From the NCBI RefSeq assembly GCF_009834915.1, contig NZ_WVHS01000001.1:434001-498000 (forward strand): a stretch of DNA of 64,000 nucleotides, in the 5' to 3' direction. Shown in pieces: positions 42,660 through 51,174 of this stretch. Origin of the DNA: Hufsiella ginkgonis (lineage in GTDB: Bacteria > Bacteroidota > Bacteroidia > Sphingobacteriales > Sphingobacteriaceae). Position numbers and translations under genes: made by a program. How positions within the stretch are numbered: the stretch's first letter is position 1; the number at the start of each line of letters is the position of its first letter. A model generated the notes under the pieces. That model worked only from the letters and a program-made list of their open reading frames with translations. It made no database searches and had not been told where the DNA came from.

Positions 42660-43712
42660 TTAAAAGGCATACACGGCAGCCAGTGAGAACTGCGAGGCCG
42701 ATTTTGTGGCTGATCCGTTTTCTTTAAAAAATTGGGTGGCCGACCCGTTATCAAAGCGGATCTCCGGGATAAAGGTTAAGCCGCCTGCTTTCAGATTACC
42801 GGACACAGTGATGGCGGTAACCGATTCGTCGGGCGCTACGCCAGATAATGTCAGCCCGCTTGCTCCCGATTTCGATTTAAAATATTCGCCGCGTACGCCC
42901 AGGGCAAACGCCGGGCTGAACGCTTGCTGAATGTACAATGCGCTTCCCGAGAATCCGCCGTTTTCCCCGGCTCTGCGGAAGTCGGTAGCGTTCAGTCCAA
43001 GTTTAAAGCTGCCGGTGATTTGATAAGAGGTGGTCAGGTCTAATACCGTTCCGTAACCGCCGTACGCGTCGCCACCGTTCAGCACGTTTAAGTAAGCCGT
43101 CCAGCCCTCTGCGGGCGAAACCATCAATTGCGCGCCGATACTGGAAACGCCGCGTGAAGCTTTATAAGTGTTCCATTCGTTGAACAGACCCACCATCAAA
43201 CCGGCTTTGGGCGAGAAAGCGTACGTTGCTTTAACGCCGGCATTCTGGAACGGGCCGTTGGTGAACAGGTAGGAAGTAGAATAGTTAAAATTGCCCGCCG
43301 GCGAAATCACTTCGTAACCGATAAACGTGCCGAAATAGCCGGCGGCCAGGGAGAATTTGTCTGTAAAGGCATACGTGAGGTTCAGGTTCTGAACGTGGAA
43401 CGAGTTGCCATCGTTCGCCGTAGTGCCGTCTCCGTTAGGAACAGATTGGAACTGCCCCCTCGGGCCAAACGAAAGTTCACCTACGAAAGATGCCTTCCCG
43501 CTGGTTTTCTTTAAGGCAAGGTCGATCATGCCCAGGGAAACGGAGTTCTGATCGGTGGCAAAACTGGTAGCGATGTTCGGAGTTTTCGCGAAATCGTATT
43601 TGAAGTACGTGTCTGCAGAGCCGGAAATAGATAAAGGAACGGCAGTGCTTTCCTGCGCTTTTAAATAAGAAGCTGCAGCCAGTGCGACAGCCAATAGGAT
43701 GATCTTTTTCAT
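42660..43712 (-). CDS. outer-membrane porin of the kdp cluster
   Basis: This is a 350-residue exported protein with a signal peptide (KIILLAVALAAASYLKAQE). Alternating barrel strands follow (GKASFVGELSFGPRGQF, KFSLAAGYFGTFIGYE, KGLMVGLF-type repeats), and the last residues SQFSLAAVYAF end in an aromatic as expected for an outer-membrane barrel. Bacteroidota kdp clusters usually contain such a porin, presumed to admit potassium through the outer membrane. It sits between the KdpD half and kdpC on the same strand. Confidence 0.85.
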   Translation of the reverse strand: MKKIILLAVALAAASYLKAQESTAVPLSISGSADTYFKYDFAKTPNIATSFATDQNSVSLGMIDLALKKTSGKASFVGELSFGPRGQFQSVPNGDGTTANDGNSFHVQNLNLTYAFTDKFSLAAGYFGTFIGYEVISPAGNFNYSTSYLFTNGPFQNAGVKATYAFSPKAGLMVGLFNEWNTYKASRGVSSIGAQLMVSPAEGWTAYLNVLNGGDAYGGYGTVLDLTTSYQITGSFKLGLNATDFRRAGENGGFSGSALYIQQAFSPAFALGVRGEYFKSKSGASGLTLSGVAPDESVTAITVSGNLKAGGLTFIPEIRFDNGSATQFFKENGSATKSASQFSLAAVYAF

Positions 43713-43760
43713 TTGAGTGTAAATTTGATGTGTGTGTGTAAAGTAGCGGGACGGGGAGGG

Positions 43761-43840
43761 GGAAAATAGGAAATAGAGAATAGGAAATAGGGAATAGAGA
43801 GCTGCCTATTTTCTATTTCCTATTCTCTATTTCCTATTCG
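43761..43840. repeat. heptamer repeat array C between porin and kdpC
   Basis: A purine arm (43761-43799) and pyrimidine arm (43805-43838) surround a short AGAGCTGCC loop. The array runs into the kdpC coding end, where the repeat itself encodes the last residues GNRE and the TAG stop. Confidence 0.8.
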
Positions 43841-44398
43841 CACCTCATCCAACGACAAGTTTAGGCCAAGCAGGTTGACTAATGATGGGCCGAACAGGCC
43901 GAATAAGGGTTTGGTAGTGTTCTTTTCTACCAGGTCGCTCACTGTTTTTTCGTCGAGCTTGCGGTATTCCGCGATGCGTTTTACCTGGAGCTTAGCGCCT
44001 TCGACAGAGATATTAGGATCCAATCCGCTTCCTGATGCGGTAACCAGGTCGGCAGGAATATCGGAACGTTTGGCGTAAGGATGGTATTTCAACAAGGTAT
44101 CGATACGGCTTGCCACGTCTTTCAGATAATCCGGGTTAGAGGGTCCTTTATTTGATCCGGCAGAACCGGCGGCATTATAACCGACAGCGGATGGCCTTCC
44201 CCAAAAGTATCCGGGACTGGTAAACGACTGGCCAAGCCGGGCATAACCCACCACTTTTCCGTCTTTAGTCACTTTTTCGCCGCCACCGTTTCCTTTAGAG
44301 AACCCGCCTGCGAAGGCGACGATGAGCGGGTAGATTACGCATAACAATATCATCAAGACGAGTGTTAAGCGGATGGATTGGATGATGTACTTTTTCAT
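43820..44398 (-). CDS. kdpC: KdpC, potassium-transporting ATPase subunit C
   Basis: This is a 192-residue protein with one N-terminal membrane helix (LTLVLMILLCVIYPLIVAFA) and the family blocks GYARLGQSFTSPGYFWGRPS, NLGPSNPD-like NKGPSNPDYL, and DLVTASGSGLDPNISVEGAK. It stabilises the KdpAB complex. The normal family end is LGLNLSLDEV; here RIGNRE is added from the intergenic heptamer repeat, which also supplies the stop. It belongs to the kdpF-A-B-C unit. Confidence 0.93.
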   Translation of the reverse strand: MKKYIIQSIRLTLVLMILLCVIYPLIVAFAGGFSKGNGGGEKVTKDGKVVGYARLGQSFTSPGYFWGRPSAVGYNAAGSAGSNKGPSNPDYLKDVASRIDTLLKYHPYAKRSDIPADLVTASGSGLDPNISVEGAKLQVKRIAEYRKLDEKTVSDLVEKNTTKPLFGLFGPSLVNLLGLNLSLDEVRIGNRE

Positions 44399-44414
44399 TG
44401 TTTTTTAGATTATT

Positions 44415-44533
44415 GGGAATGGGAAACAGGAAATAGAAAATAGAGATGGGAGAACAGAGGCATGGATCATGAGAAGGGGCAGCAAGTCTCGGCGTCATGC
44501 TATTTTCTATTTTCCATTTTCTATTCTCTCTCT
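44415..44533. repeat. heptamer repeat array D between kdpC and kdpB
   Basis: GGGAATGGGAAACAGGAAATAG-type units (about 44415-44460) are followed by a 45-nt loop and the complementary CTATTTTCTATTTTCC-type run to about 44530, ending at the kdpB stop. Confidence 0.75.
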
Positions 44534-46564
44534 TCACACGATTAAACCAACTACCAGGTCGATGAGCTTAATCCCGATGAACGGTGCAATAACACCACCG
44601 ATACCATAAATGAACAGGTTCCTTCTGAGCAGCGCCGACGCCCCGATCGGTTTGTAAGCCACCCCACGCAAGGCCAGCGGGATCAGGATGGGGATGATGA
44701 TGGCGTTAAAGATGATCGCCGACATGATCGCGCTTTCCGGGCTGTGCAGGTTCATGATGTTCAGGCTTTGAAGCGCCGGAATGGAAGCGATGAACAATGC
44801 CGGAACGATAGCGAAATACTTGGCTACGTCATTCGCGATGGAGAACGTAGTGAGCGTACCGCGGGTGATCAGTAATTGTTTGCCGATCTCCACGATCTCG
44901 ATCAGCTTAGTCGGATCGTTATCCAGGTCGACCATGTTACCTGCTTCTTTAGCTGCCTGGGTCCCGCTGTTCATGGCTACACCTACATCGGCCTGGGCAA
45001 GGGCCGGCGCATCGTTAGTACCGTCTCCCATCATGGCTACCAGCTTACCCTCTGCCTGCTCGTCTTTGATGTAATTCATTTTATCTTCTGGCTTGGCTTC
45101 GGCGATAAAGTCATCCACACCGGCTTTTTGGGCGATATACTTCGCGGTCAGCGGGTTATCACCGGTTACCATCACTGTTTTTACGCCCATTTTGCGGAGG
45201 CGATCAAATCGTTCGCTGATGCCCGGTTTGATGATATCCTGCAGCTCAATCACGCCCAGGGCCTTTTCGTTTTCGGAAACTACCAGGGGAGTTCCGCCGT
45301 TCGAGGAGATCTTCTTCACCTGTTCTTCGATATCGGCAGGAAATACGTTCCCGGCTTTCTGAACGATGTTCCGGATCGAATCAAAAGCGCCTTTACGAAT
45401 GCGTCTTCCGTCGGGTGTATCGATCCCGCTTGAACGGGTTTCGGCAGTAAACCTGATGAACGCCGAACCTGCAGGTGCAGCGCTTATATTCGTTTCACCT
45501 TTCAGTTTAGCCAGCTCGATGATCGATTTCCCTTCAGGTGTATCGTCAGACAGCGAACTTAGTACACAGGCATCGGTGAATTTTTTTATGATCCCGCCCG
45601 TAGTAGGGTAGAAATTGGTTGCTTTACGGTTACCGATCGTGATAGTTCCCGTTTTATCGAGTAACAGCACATCGATGTCGCCGGCTGTTTCTACCGCTTT
45701 ACCGGATTTGGTGATCACGTTGGCACGAAGCGCGCGGTCCATTCCGGCAATCCCGATGGCCGAAAGCAAACCCCCGATGGTAGTAGGGATCAAACAGACG
45801 AATAGGGAGATTAACGCCGCGATAGTGATTGGGGTATTCGCATAGTCGGCAAATGGTTTCAGCGTAACGCACACAATGATAAACACCAGGGTAAAACTTG
45901 CCAGCAGGATCGTCAAAGCGATCTCGTTGGGTGTTTTCTGACGGGAGGCGCCTTCTACCAACGCGATCATTTTATCAAGAAAACTTTCACCGGGCTGAGT
46001 GCTTACCTGTACTTTGATATGGTCGGAAAGCACTTTGGTACCGCCGGTTACCGACGATTTATCGCCGCCCGACTCGCGGATCACGGGAGCGGATTCGCCG
46101 GTGATGGCCGATTCGTCGATGGTGGCGATCCCTTCAATGATCTCGCCGTCAGTCGGGATGGTGTCGCCAGCTTCACATACGAACATATCGCCTTTCTTCA
46201 ATTGGCTGGAAGAACGGGTTTCGATGCGTCCGTTCACCAACACTTTGGCTGGTGTTTCTTCCCGCGTCTTACGCAAACTATCGGCCTGAGCCTTTCCTCT
46301 TGCTTCCGCTATCGCTTCGGCGAAGTTGGCGAAAAGCACGGTTAGCAGCAGGATCAAAAAGATAAAGAAGTTATAAGTTGCCGACCCCTGGCCGGTATGG
46401 CCGAACGAATAAACCGTTACATAGGCCATGATCAGGGTGCCGATCTCCACGGTGAACATTACCGGGTTCTTGATCATCACACGCGGATCAAGTTTTACGA
46501 ACGACTGTTTCAATGCGGTTTGCACTAAGGCAGCTTCGAATAATTTATTGGATTGTGTTTTCAT
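44534..46564 (-). CDS. kdpB: KdpB, catalytic P-type ATPase subunit for potassium
   Basis: This is a 676-residue protein started at [20 protein letters not shown]. It has the TGES-type actuator segment ([20 protein letters not shown]), the phosphorylation loop [20 protein letters not shown], and the hinge [18 protein letters not shown] with [20 protein letters not shown]. Six to seven membrane helices are visible. It hydrolyses ATP to drive potassium import through KdpA. The open frame runs 61 codons further upstream through the heptamer repeat, but that part is repeat-encoded and not family-like, so the later ATG is right. Confidence 0.95.
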   Translation of the reverse strand: MKTQSNKLFEAALVQTALKQSFVKLDPRVMIKNPVMFTVEIGTLIMAYVTVYSFGHTGQGSATYNFFIFLILLLTVLFANFAEAIAEARGKAQADSLRKTREETPAKVLVNGRIETRSSSQLKKGDMFVCEAGDTIPTDGEIIEGIATIDESAITGESAPVIRESGGDKSSVTGGTKVLSDHIKVQVSTQPGESFLDKMIALVEGASRQKTPNEIALTILLASFTLVFIIVCVTLKPFADYANTPITIAALISLFVCLIPTTIGGLLSAIGIAGMDRALRANVITKSGKAVETAGDIDVLLLDKTGTITIGNRKATNFYPTTGGIIKKFTDACVLSSLSDDTPEGKSIIELAKLKGETNISAAPAGSAFIRFTAETRSSGIDTPDGRRIRKGAFDSIRNIVQKAGNVFPADIEEQVKKISSNGGTPLVVSENEKALGVIELQDIIKPGISERFDRLRKMGVKTVMVTGDNPLTAKYIAQKAGVDDFIAEAKPEDKMNYIKDEQAEGKLVAMMGDGTNDAPALAQADVGVAMNSGTQAAKEAGNMVDLDNDPTKLIEIVEIGKQLLITRGTLTTFSIANDVAKYFAIVPALFIASIPALQSLNIMNLHSPESAIMSAIIFNAIIIPILIPLALRGVAYKPIGASALLRRNLFIYGIGGVIAPFIGIKLIDLVVGLIV

Positions 46565-46574
46565 TTGTTTGTTG

Positions 46575-46708
46575 GAAATGGAGAATTGGGGGGGGGAATG
46601 GGGAATAGAGAATAGGAAATGGAGAATAGAGAACAGAGAATGGTAAAGGAATGATATGCCACCGGCCTGTTCCCTATTTTCTATTCTCCGTTCTCTATTC
46701 TCCATTTT
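46575..46708. repeat. heptamer repeat array E between kdpB and kdpA
   Basis: A purine run of GGAATGGGGAATAGAGAATAGG type (to about 46644) is followed by a loop containing ATATGCCACCGGCC and a pyrimidine run (about 46669-46708). The loop resembles that of array B (ATATGTCACCAGCC), pointing to a common element. Confidence 0.78.
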
Positions 46709-46709
46709 C

Positions 46710-48428
46710 TCAATGCAACAACGTAAAATATTCTGCCAACGGACCAAGAGCCAACGCCGGGAAGTACGACAACGCGTTGAGCACCACGATCACCGCGAAG
46801 GTCATGAGGGCGAAGGTCATCGTATCGGCTTTGAGCGTACCGGCCGATTCAGGAATGAATTTCTTAGATGCCAGTAATCCTGCGATGGCGACCGGGCCTA
46901 TAATTGGCAAGAAGCGTCCCAGGATCATGACCAGCCCGGTGGATATGTTCCAGAAGATATTGTTGTCTCCGAGGCCTTCGTAGCCGGAACCGTTATTGGC
47001 GTTCGATGAGGTCATTTCATAGAGCATCTCCGAGAACCCGTGAAACCCCGGATTATTCAACCAGTTGGCGGGTTTAACGGTCCAGTCCGCATCGCCGAAG
47101 TTGGTGAACACGAAACTGGCGATCCCCGTGCCTGTAAGAATCAGGAAAGGGCTCAGCAGCGTGATCACGGCCGCGATCTTCACCTCCCGTGCCTCTACTT
47201 TATGGCCGAGGAATTCGGGGGTGCGACCCACCATCAGGCCTGAAATAAATACGGCGATGATCAAATAGATAAAGTAATTGAGAATTCCAACACCGCAACC
47301 TCCGTAAAAGGAGTTTACCATCATGGCGAGCAATTGCCATAGGCCAGTTAGTGGCATGGTACTGTCATGCATCGAGTTAACCGAACCGGTGGAAACGATG
47401 GTGGTCACCGTGCTCCAGTAAGCTGAAATGGCCGGCCCGAAACGTACTTCCTTGCCTTCCATAGCACCGGCGGTTTGGGAAATCCCCATTTTGGCGATAG
47501 CCGGATTTCCGCCAAGCTCGCTGCTGATCGTAGGAATTAGCAACAGGAACATGCCGATGGTCATTACTCCGAAAATGGTCCAGGCGAGTTTCTTCCTGCG
47601 GATGAAATAACCGAAAGCCAGCACCATCGCGATCGGGATGATCATCTGCGCGATCAGCTCCACAGTGTTGGTGACGTAGCTCGGGTTTTCGAGCGGGTGC
47701 GCCGAGTTAACCCCGAACCAGCCGCCGCCGTTGGTGCCTAAATGCTTGATGGCGATCATCCCGGCGGCAGGACCGCGGGAAACATTTACGGTATCACCCT
47801 GCAAAGAAATATATTGATCTCTTGCTTCATAGCTGGTCGGCGTACCGTTAAAGGCAAGGATAATAGCCATTAACAACGACAATGGAAGCAACAACCGGGT
47901 GATAGATTTCACGAAATATTCCCAGAAGTTGCCCAGGCTCGAAGTGGTCTTATCGCGGAACGCTTTAAAAAACACGACGGCTGAAGCAATCCCGGTGGCT
48001 GCACTCGTAAAATGCAGGAACATCAGCACGAAATGCTGTGTGAAGTAACTCACGCCGGATTCACCGGAATAATGCTGAAGGTTACAGTTTACCACGAAGC
48101 TGATAACGGTGTTAAAGGAAAGGTCAGGCGTCATGCCCGGGTTACCATCCGGGTTGAGCGGAAGCTTATCCTGGTAAAGCAGCACGAAAAAGCCGTACAC
48201 CAGCCAAACTGAGTTGACGGTAAGGAGCGCTTTCATGCTCTGTTTCCAGTCCATCTGTTCTTTCGGGTTAATACCGGAAATTTTGTAAATGCCATTTTCG
48301 AGCGGCCTTAAGAAATCGGTCCAGGTTTTTTCCCCGGCAAACATCTTAGCCAGGTACTTACCCAGCGGGATGGCGATCACCAGCGTAAGCAGGTAGGTAG
48401 CGACAACTCCAAGTAATTCTGTGTTCAT
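46710..48428 (-). CDS. kdpA: KdpA, potassium-channel-like subunit
   Basis: This is a 572-residue membrane protein with about ten helices. It opens with [21 protein letters not shown] and has the selectivity-filter loops [38 protein letters not shown] and [14 protein letters not shown]. KdpA binds and passes potassium in the KdpFABC complex. Downstream is array E and then kdpB; upstream are array F and kdpF. Confidence 0.95.
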   Translation of the reverse strand: MNTELLGVVATYLLTLVIAIPLGKYLAKMFAGEKTWTDFLRPLENGIYKISGINPKEQMDWKQSMKALLTVNSVWLVYGFFVLLYQDKLPLNPDGNPGMTPDLSFNTVISFVVNCNLQHYSGESGVSYFTQHFVLMFLHFTSAATGIASAVVFFKAFRDKTTSSLGNFWEYFVKSITRLLLPLSLLMAIILAFNGTPTSYEARDQYISLQGDTVNVSRGPAAGMIAIKHLGTNGGGWFGVNSAHPLENPSYVTNTVELIAQMIIPIAMVLAFGYFIRRKKLAWTIFGVMTIGMFLLLIPTISSELGGNPAIAKMGISQTAGAMEGKEVRFGPAISAYWSTVTTIVSTGSVNSMHDSTMPLTGLWQLLAMMVNSFYGGCGVGILNYFIYLIIAVFISGLMVGRTPEFLGHKVEAREVKIAAVITLLSPFLILTGTGIASFVFTNFGDADWTVKPANWLNNPGFHGFSEMLYEMTSSNANNGSGYEGLGDNNIFWNISTGLVMILGRFLPIIGPVAIAGLLASKKFIPESAGTLKADTMTFALMTFAVIVVLNALSYFPALALGPLAEYFTLLH

Positions 48429-48464
48429 TTTAAAAAGGGTTCGTGTGGTGGAAGGGGATCGGGG

Positions 48465-48597
48465 TTGAGAATGGGAAATAGAGAATGGGAAATAGGGAAT
48501 GGAAAATAGGGAATGGCGAGCGCCGAAAAGGCGGAGAGGCGATATGCGGGCCTATTTCCTATTTGCCATTCCCTGTTTTCCATTTCCTGTTCCCTGC
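48465..48597. repeat. heptamer repeat array F between kdpA and kdpF
   Basis: A run of GAAATAGAGAATGGGAAATAGGG-type units (48472-48513) is joined by a loop containing GATATGCGGGCC to CCTATTTCCTATTTGCCATT-type units (48550-48594). It ends at the kdpF stop codon. Confidence 0.78.
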
Positions 48598-48674
48598 TAG
48601 AATTTTTCCGGTTTAAGCAGCACATACACCATGTAGATGAAAACTGCGATTGCGATTAGAAATAATGTGATCAT
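48597..48674 (-). CDS. kdpF: KdpF, small potassium-ATPase subunit
   Basis: This is a 25-residue peptide, MITLFLIAIAVFIYMVYVLL then KPEKF: one membrane helix followed by the typical KPEKF end of KdpF. KdpF stabilises the KdpABC complex in the membrane. It lies upstream of kdpA on the same strand, as in most kdp operons. Confidence 0.9.
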   Translation of the reverse strand: MITLFLIAIAVFIYMVYVLLKPEKF

Positions 48675-48757
48675 AACTTTTAGATTGTTTCATTTGATAG
48701 ATTGTTTAAGGCAATGAAGCTATCTAAGCTGTTGATTGTACGTTCCATACGGACAGC

Positions 48758-48838
48758 TTAAATGGATTCGAACCAGTCGACGGATTTAAAGAATGACCAG
48801 CAGCAAACGAGCAGGGCTAGGAAGAGGAGAATGACCAT
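48758..48838 (-). CDS. 26-residue membrane peptide leading the kdp operon
   Basis: MVILLFLALLVCCWSFFKSV then DWFESI gives one hydrophobic helix with a polar, aromatic end. Very short proteins with a hydrophobic start and a -DWFE(K/S)I-like end are seen before kdpF in Bacteroidota. It is 83 nt upstream of kdpF, same strand, and 27 nt after the candidate sigma-54 promoter. Function is unknown; it may be a second small subunit of the pump or a leader peptide. Confidence 0.6.
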   Translation of the reverse strand: MVILLFLALLVCCWSFFKSVDWFESI

Positions 48839-48864
48839 AGTTTTAATTTTTGTTAAAACCCTGT

Positions 48865-48881
48865 AGCCAACTGGCATGCCG
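48865..48881 (-). promoter_or_regulatory. candidate sigma-54 (-24/-12) promoter of the kdp operon
   Basis: Read on the minus strand, CGGCATGCCAGTTGGCT fits the TGGCACG-N4-TTGCW pattern (GG, N10 ending TT, then G) with GG instead of GC at -12. It lies 27 nt upstream of the 26-residue peptide start, and the only kdp-linked regulator is a sigma-54 activator. Both facts support it, but one of the two most conserved -12 bases is off. Confidence 0.45.
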
Positions 48882-48964
48882 ATTATCTTGAAATATTTAT
48901 AAACTACTGATAATCAGTAATTAAAAATTAGTCTTAGTTAAAATGGATAATTTTAATACAAAGA

Positions 48965-48987
48965 AACCCTTCCATTTTGGAAGGGTT
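48965..48987 (-). terminator. terminator after the sigma-54 regulator gene
   Basis: The 10-bp stem AACCCTTCCA / TGGAAGGGTT with loop TTT is followed on the minus strand by TTTCTTTG. It lies about 200 nt after the stop of the regulator gene. It is a convincing rho-independent terminator separating the regulator from kdp. Confidence 0.7.
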
Positions 48988-49185
48988 ATTACCGTTATGA
49001 TGGGGGAGCATTTCTCGGTGGAAACGACCTCCTAACCTGTTTGTAGCCCAGGGACTTGCGGGCGTCTCCGGCGATGGATCCTCCCTGGTTGGTTGCGTTT
49101 TTATTTTCCCCGAACCCGATAGGACGTTGCGTTTTGACAATTTAAGATGTAGAAGCCTCGCCAAGCATGGAGAAGATCAGCTAAT

Positions 49186-50517
49186 TCACCCGATCCGGTA
49201 CTCTTCCAGCTTCCGGTAGAGTGTTGTAAGCCCGATTCCCAGGAGCCGGGCTGTTTCCGTTTTGTTCCCGTGCGTATACTGCAGCACTTTTTGAATATGC
49301 AGCTTTTCCATCGCCTCCATTTTCATGGGGTTTTGTTCGCCGGTAACGGTATGGAACTCGAACGGCAGCAGGTTCGCACTGATAAGCGGCCCATCGGATA
49401 ATATTACTACACGTTCCATCACATTCTTCAATTCGCGAATGTTTCCTTTCCAGGGATGATCGAGCAGTTTTTGAACGAAACCTTCCTCCATGGTGAAAGG
49501 CGGCTTGTTCACTTTACCGGCAAACTGGTCGAGATAATGTTTGGCGATGACCGGGATATCCGCCCGCCGCTGCGACAAAGAAGGGAGCGGTATGGAGAAT
49601 ACCGATAAACGATAATACAGGTCCAGGCGGAACTTCCCGGCCTCCGCTTCGGCTTTCAGATCGCGGTTGGTGGCGGCGATGATCCGCACGTTCACTTTAC
49701 TGGTGTGGGTGTCGCCCACCTTAATAAAGCTCTGGTTTTCGAGCACCCGCAGCAGCTTGGCCTGCAGATCGAGGCTCATCTCGCCGATCTCGTCGAGAAA
49801 GAGCGTCCCGCCGTTTGCTTCCTCGAGCAGCCCCTTCTTATCTTTCGATGCCCCGGTGAAAGCGCCTGCCTTATAGCCGAACAATTCACTTTCGAGCAGG
49901 TCGGGACTAAAGCCGCTGCAGTTTAAAGCTACGAATGATCCCGTTCGCCGTGCCCCCTCGTAATGAATGGCCTGGGCGAAAACTTCTTTGCCGGTGCCCG
50001 TTTCACCTAATAAAAGGACGGTGGTATCTGTAGCTGACACCCTTCGCGCCAGCTCAATGGCATCTTTGACCGCTTTAGATTGGCCGATGATGCCGGCAAA
50101 GCTATGCTGGCTGATCAGCTTATTTTCGAGGTTAAATAACCGGAACTGCACCAGCGCTTTTTCCATCGCCTTATGTACCAGCGGAATGATGCGGTCGTTA
50201 TCATCGCCTTTGGTGATATAATCGAACGCTCCGTTCCTCATGGCCCTTACTCCGTCCGGTATCGTGCCGAAGGCGGTCAGGTTGATCACCTCTGCGTAAG
50301 GTTTTTTCTCTTTGATCTGTTTAACCAGTTCCACGCCGTCGATGTCTGGCAGCTTAACATCGCTCAGTACAACGTGAACGTCGTTCCCGGCGAGTTGCTT
50401 AAGCCCCTCTTTGCCACTATAAGCTTGTAAAACATGAAAACCTTCCAGGCCGATAATGCGGGCCAGGAGGTTACAGATCTTCTTTTCGTCGTCAATAATC
50501 AGGACTGTGGACTGCAT
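49186..50517 (-). CDS. sigma-54-dependent NtrC-type response regulator of the kdp cluster
   Basis: This is a 443-residue protein. The receiver domain has its phospho-aspartate in VVLSDVKLPDIDG (about 54). The AAA+ sigma-54 activation domain carries GETGTGKEVFAQAIHY (Walker A), the GAFTGA loop in YKAGAFTGASKDKKG and GTLFLDEIGEMSLDLQAKLL. A Fis-type HTH is at the C-terminus (HGNKTETARLLGIGLTTLYR). It must activate sigma-54 promoters. In place of the OmpR-type KdpE, this is the likely regulator of kdp, paired with the kinase at 38964. The start is 19 nt inside the end of an M20 remnant. Confidence 0.9.
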   Translation of the reverse strand: MQSTVLIIDDEKKICNLLARIIGLEGFHVLQAYSGKEGLKQLAGNDVHVVLSDVKLPDIDGVELVKQIKEKKPYAEVINLTAFGTIPDGVRAMRNGAFDYITKGDDNDRIIPLVHKAMEKALVQFRLFNLENKLISQHSFAGIIGQSKAVKDAIELARRVSATDTTVLLLGETGTGKEVFAQAIHYEGARRTGSFVALNCSGFSPDLLESELFGYKAGAFTGASKDKKGLLEEANGGTLFLDEIGEMSLDLQAKLLRVLENQSFIKVGDTHTSKVNVRIIAATNRDLKAEAEAGKFRLDLYYRLSVFSIPLPSLSQRRADIPVIAKHYLDQFAGKVNKPPFTMEEGFVQKLLDHPWKGNIRELKNVMERVVILSDGPLISANLLPFEFHTVTGEQNPMKMEAMEKLHIQKVLQYTHGNKTETARLLGIGLTTLYRKLEEYRIG

Positions 50518-50690
50518 ACTTCACGATTATTAATAAGGTACGGGACGAGCGATTCCAGGAGCTGTTTGCAGATATCGATCCCTTCCCTGATTTCCCCGGT
50601 GTAAATATACTCATCGGCCACGTGAGATCGTGCAGAATCTCCAGGCCCCATTTTTACCGGGGCAACTTTTCTATCCGCCATTAAGGCTGC
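50499..50690 (-). pseudogene. C-terminal remnant of an M20 (ArgE-like) peptidase
   Basis: The minus-strand frame AALMADRKVAPVKMGPGDSA, RSHVADEYIYTGEIREGI reproduces the C-terminal signature of acetylornithine-deacetylase-like M20 metallopeptidases (GPGDSARSHTADEFI). The catalytic metal-binding halves are absent, and a TAA stands just upstream of the match. It overlaps the start of the sigma-54 regulator by 19 nt. Confidence 0.75.
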
Positions 50691-50758
50691 AGCTACTTAT
50701 GGTATATTCATCCGTCTTTTATTCCAGGCCATCCCATCAGGATCTTTGTTTCCCAAAG

Positions 50759-50776
50759 AAACTACAGTTGTAGTTT
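50759..50776. promoter_or_regulatory. BlaI-type operator (18-bp palindrome)
   Basis: AAACTACA-GT-TGTAGTTT is a perfect palindrome containing the TACA/TGTA halves recognised by BlaI/MecI repressors. It stands 32 nt before the blaI-like ATG, where it would block its own promoter. Confidence 0.7.
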
Positions 50777-50795
50777 TTAAATTACAAAAATAGTT

Positions 50796-50803
50796 TATCT
50801 TTG
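50796..50803 (+). promoter_or_regulatory. -7 promoter box TATCTTTG for the BlaI-like gene
   Basis: TATCTTTG matches TAnnTTTG, but it ends only 4 nt before the ATG at 50808. The transcript would start at or next to the start codon, so a leaderless or near-leaderless mRNA is implied. A TTG at the standard -33 distance is absent. Confidence 0.5.
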
Positions 50804-50807
50804 TTTC

Positions 50808-51173
50808 ATGAAACGCCGTTTAAGTGAAAAGGAAGAGACCCTGATGCAGATCGTCTGGAACCGAAAAAAAGTATTTGCCAGGGAAGTGAAACAAGATCTT
50901 CCGGAGCCCCGGCCACATATTAATACGGTGGCTACCATGATGAGAAGGCTGGCAGAAAAGGGGTTTCTTAAGATCGAGGACTTTGGCTCCGCTCACCGGT
51001 ATTCTGCCGCTATTACGAAGAAAGAATACACAAACAGGTTTGTGAAGCCGCTTCTCGCCGGATTATTCGGCAATTCGATCAAAAATGCGGTTAGCTTCTT
51101 CGCGGAGCAAGAAGAAATTTCACTCGAGGAGTTAAGGGAGATCATGGAAATGATAGAAAATAAACGGAAATAA
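50808..51173 (+). CDS. BlaI/MecI/CopY-type repressor
   Basis: This 122-residue protein has a winged helix with the family pattern LSEKEETLMQIVWNRKKVFA, HINTVATMMRRLAEKGFLKI and EDFGSAHRYSAAITKKEY, then a dimerisation helix region. It should bind the palindrome upstream and repress its own operon until cut or released through the BlaR1-type sensor encoded 1 nt downstream. Confidence 0.92.
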   Translation: MKRRLSEKEETLMQIVWNRKKVFAREVKQDLPEPRPHINTVATMMRRLAEKGFLKIEDFGSAHRYSAAITKKEYTNRFVKPLLAGLFGNSIKNAVSFFAEQEEISLEELREIMEMIENKRK

Positions 51174-51174
51174 T

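Larger units (their letters stand above)
48839..49185. other. kdp upstream region (347 bp)
   Basis: Besides the candidate sigma-54 promoter and the terminator annotated separately, the spacer contains no recognisable gene. Binding sites for the regulator (enhancer-like repeats) would be expected here, but none was clear by eye. Confidence 0.4.

Noticed and set aside
44534-46747. KdpB with a 61-residue N-terminal extension
   Set aside because: The extra residues are translated repeat DNA; KdpB similarity starts at the ATG at 46564.
40728-48597. CRISPR-like array
   Set aside because: The heptamer arrays are short, degenerate and inverted, without uniform spacers or cas genes.
48934-49164. 76-codon minus-strand frame in the kdp upstream region
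   Set aside because: It runs through the terminator hairpin, has no family match and no ribosome-binding context.
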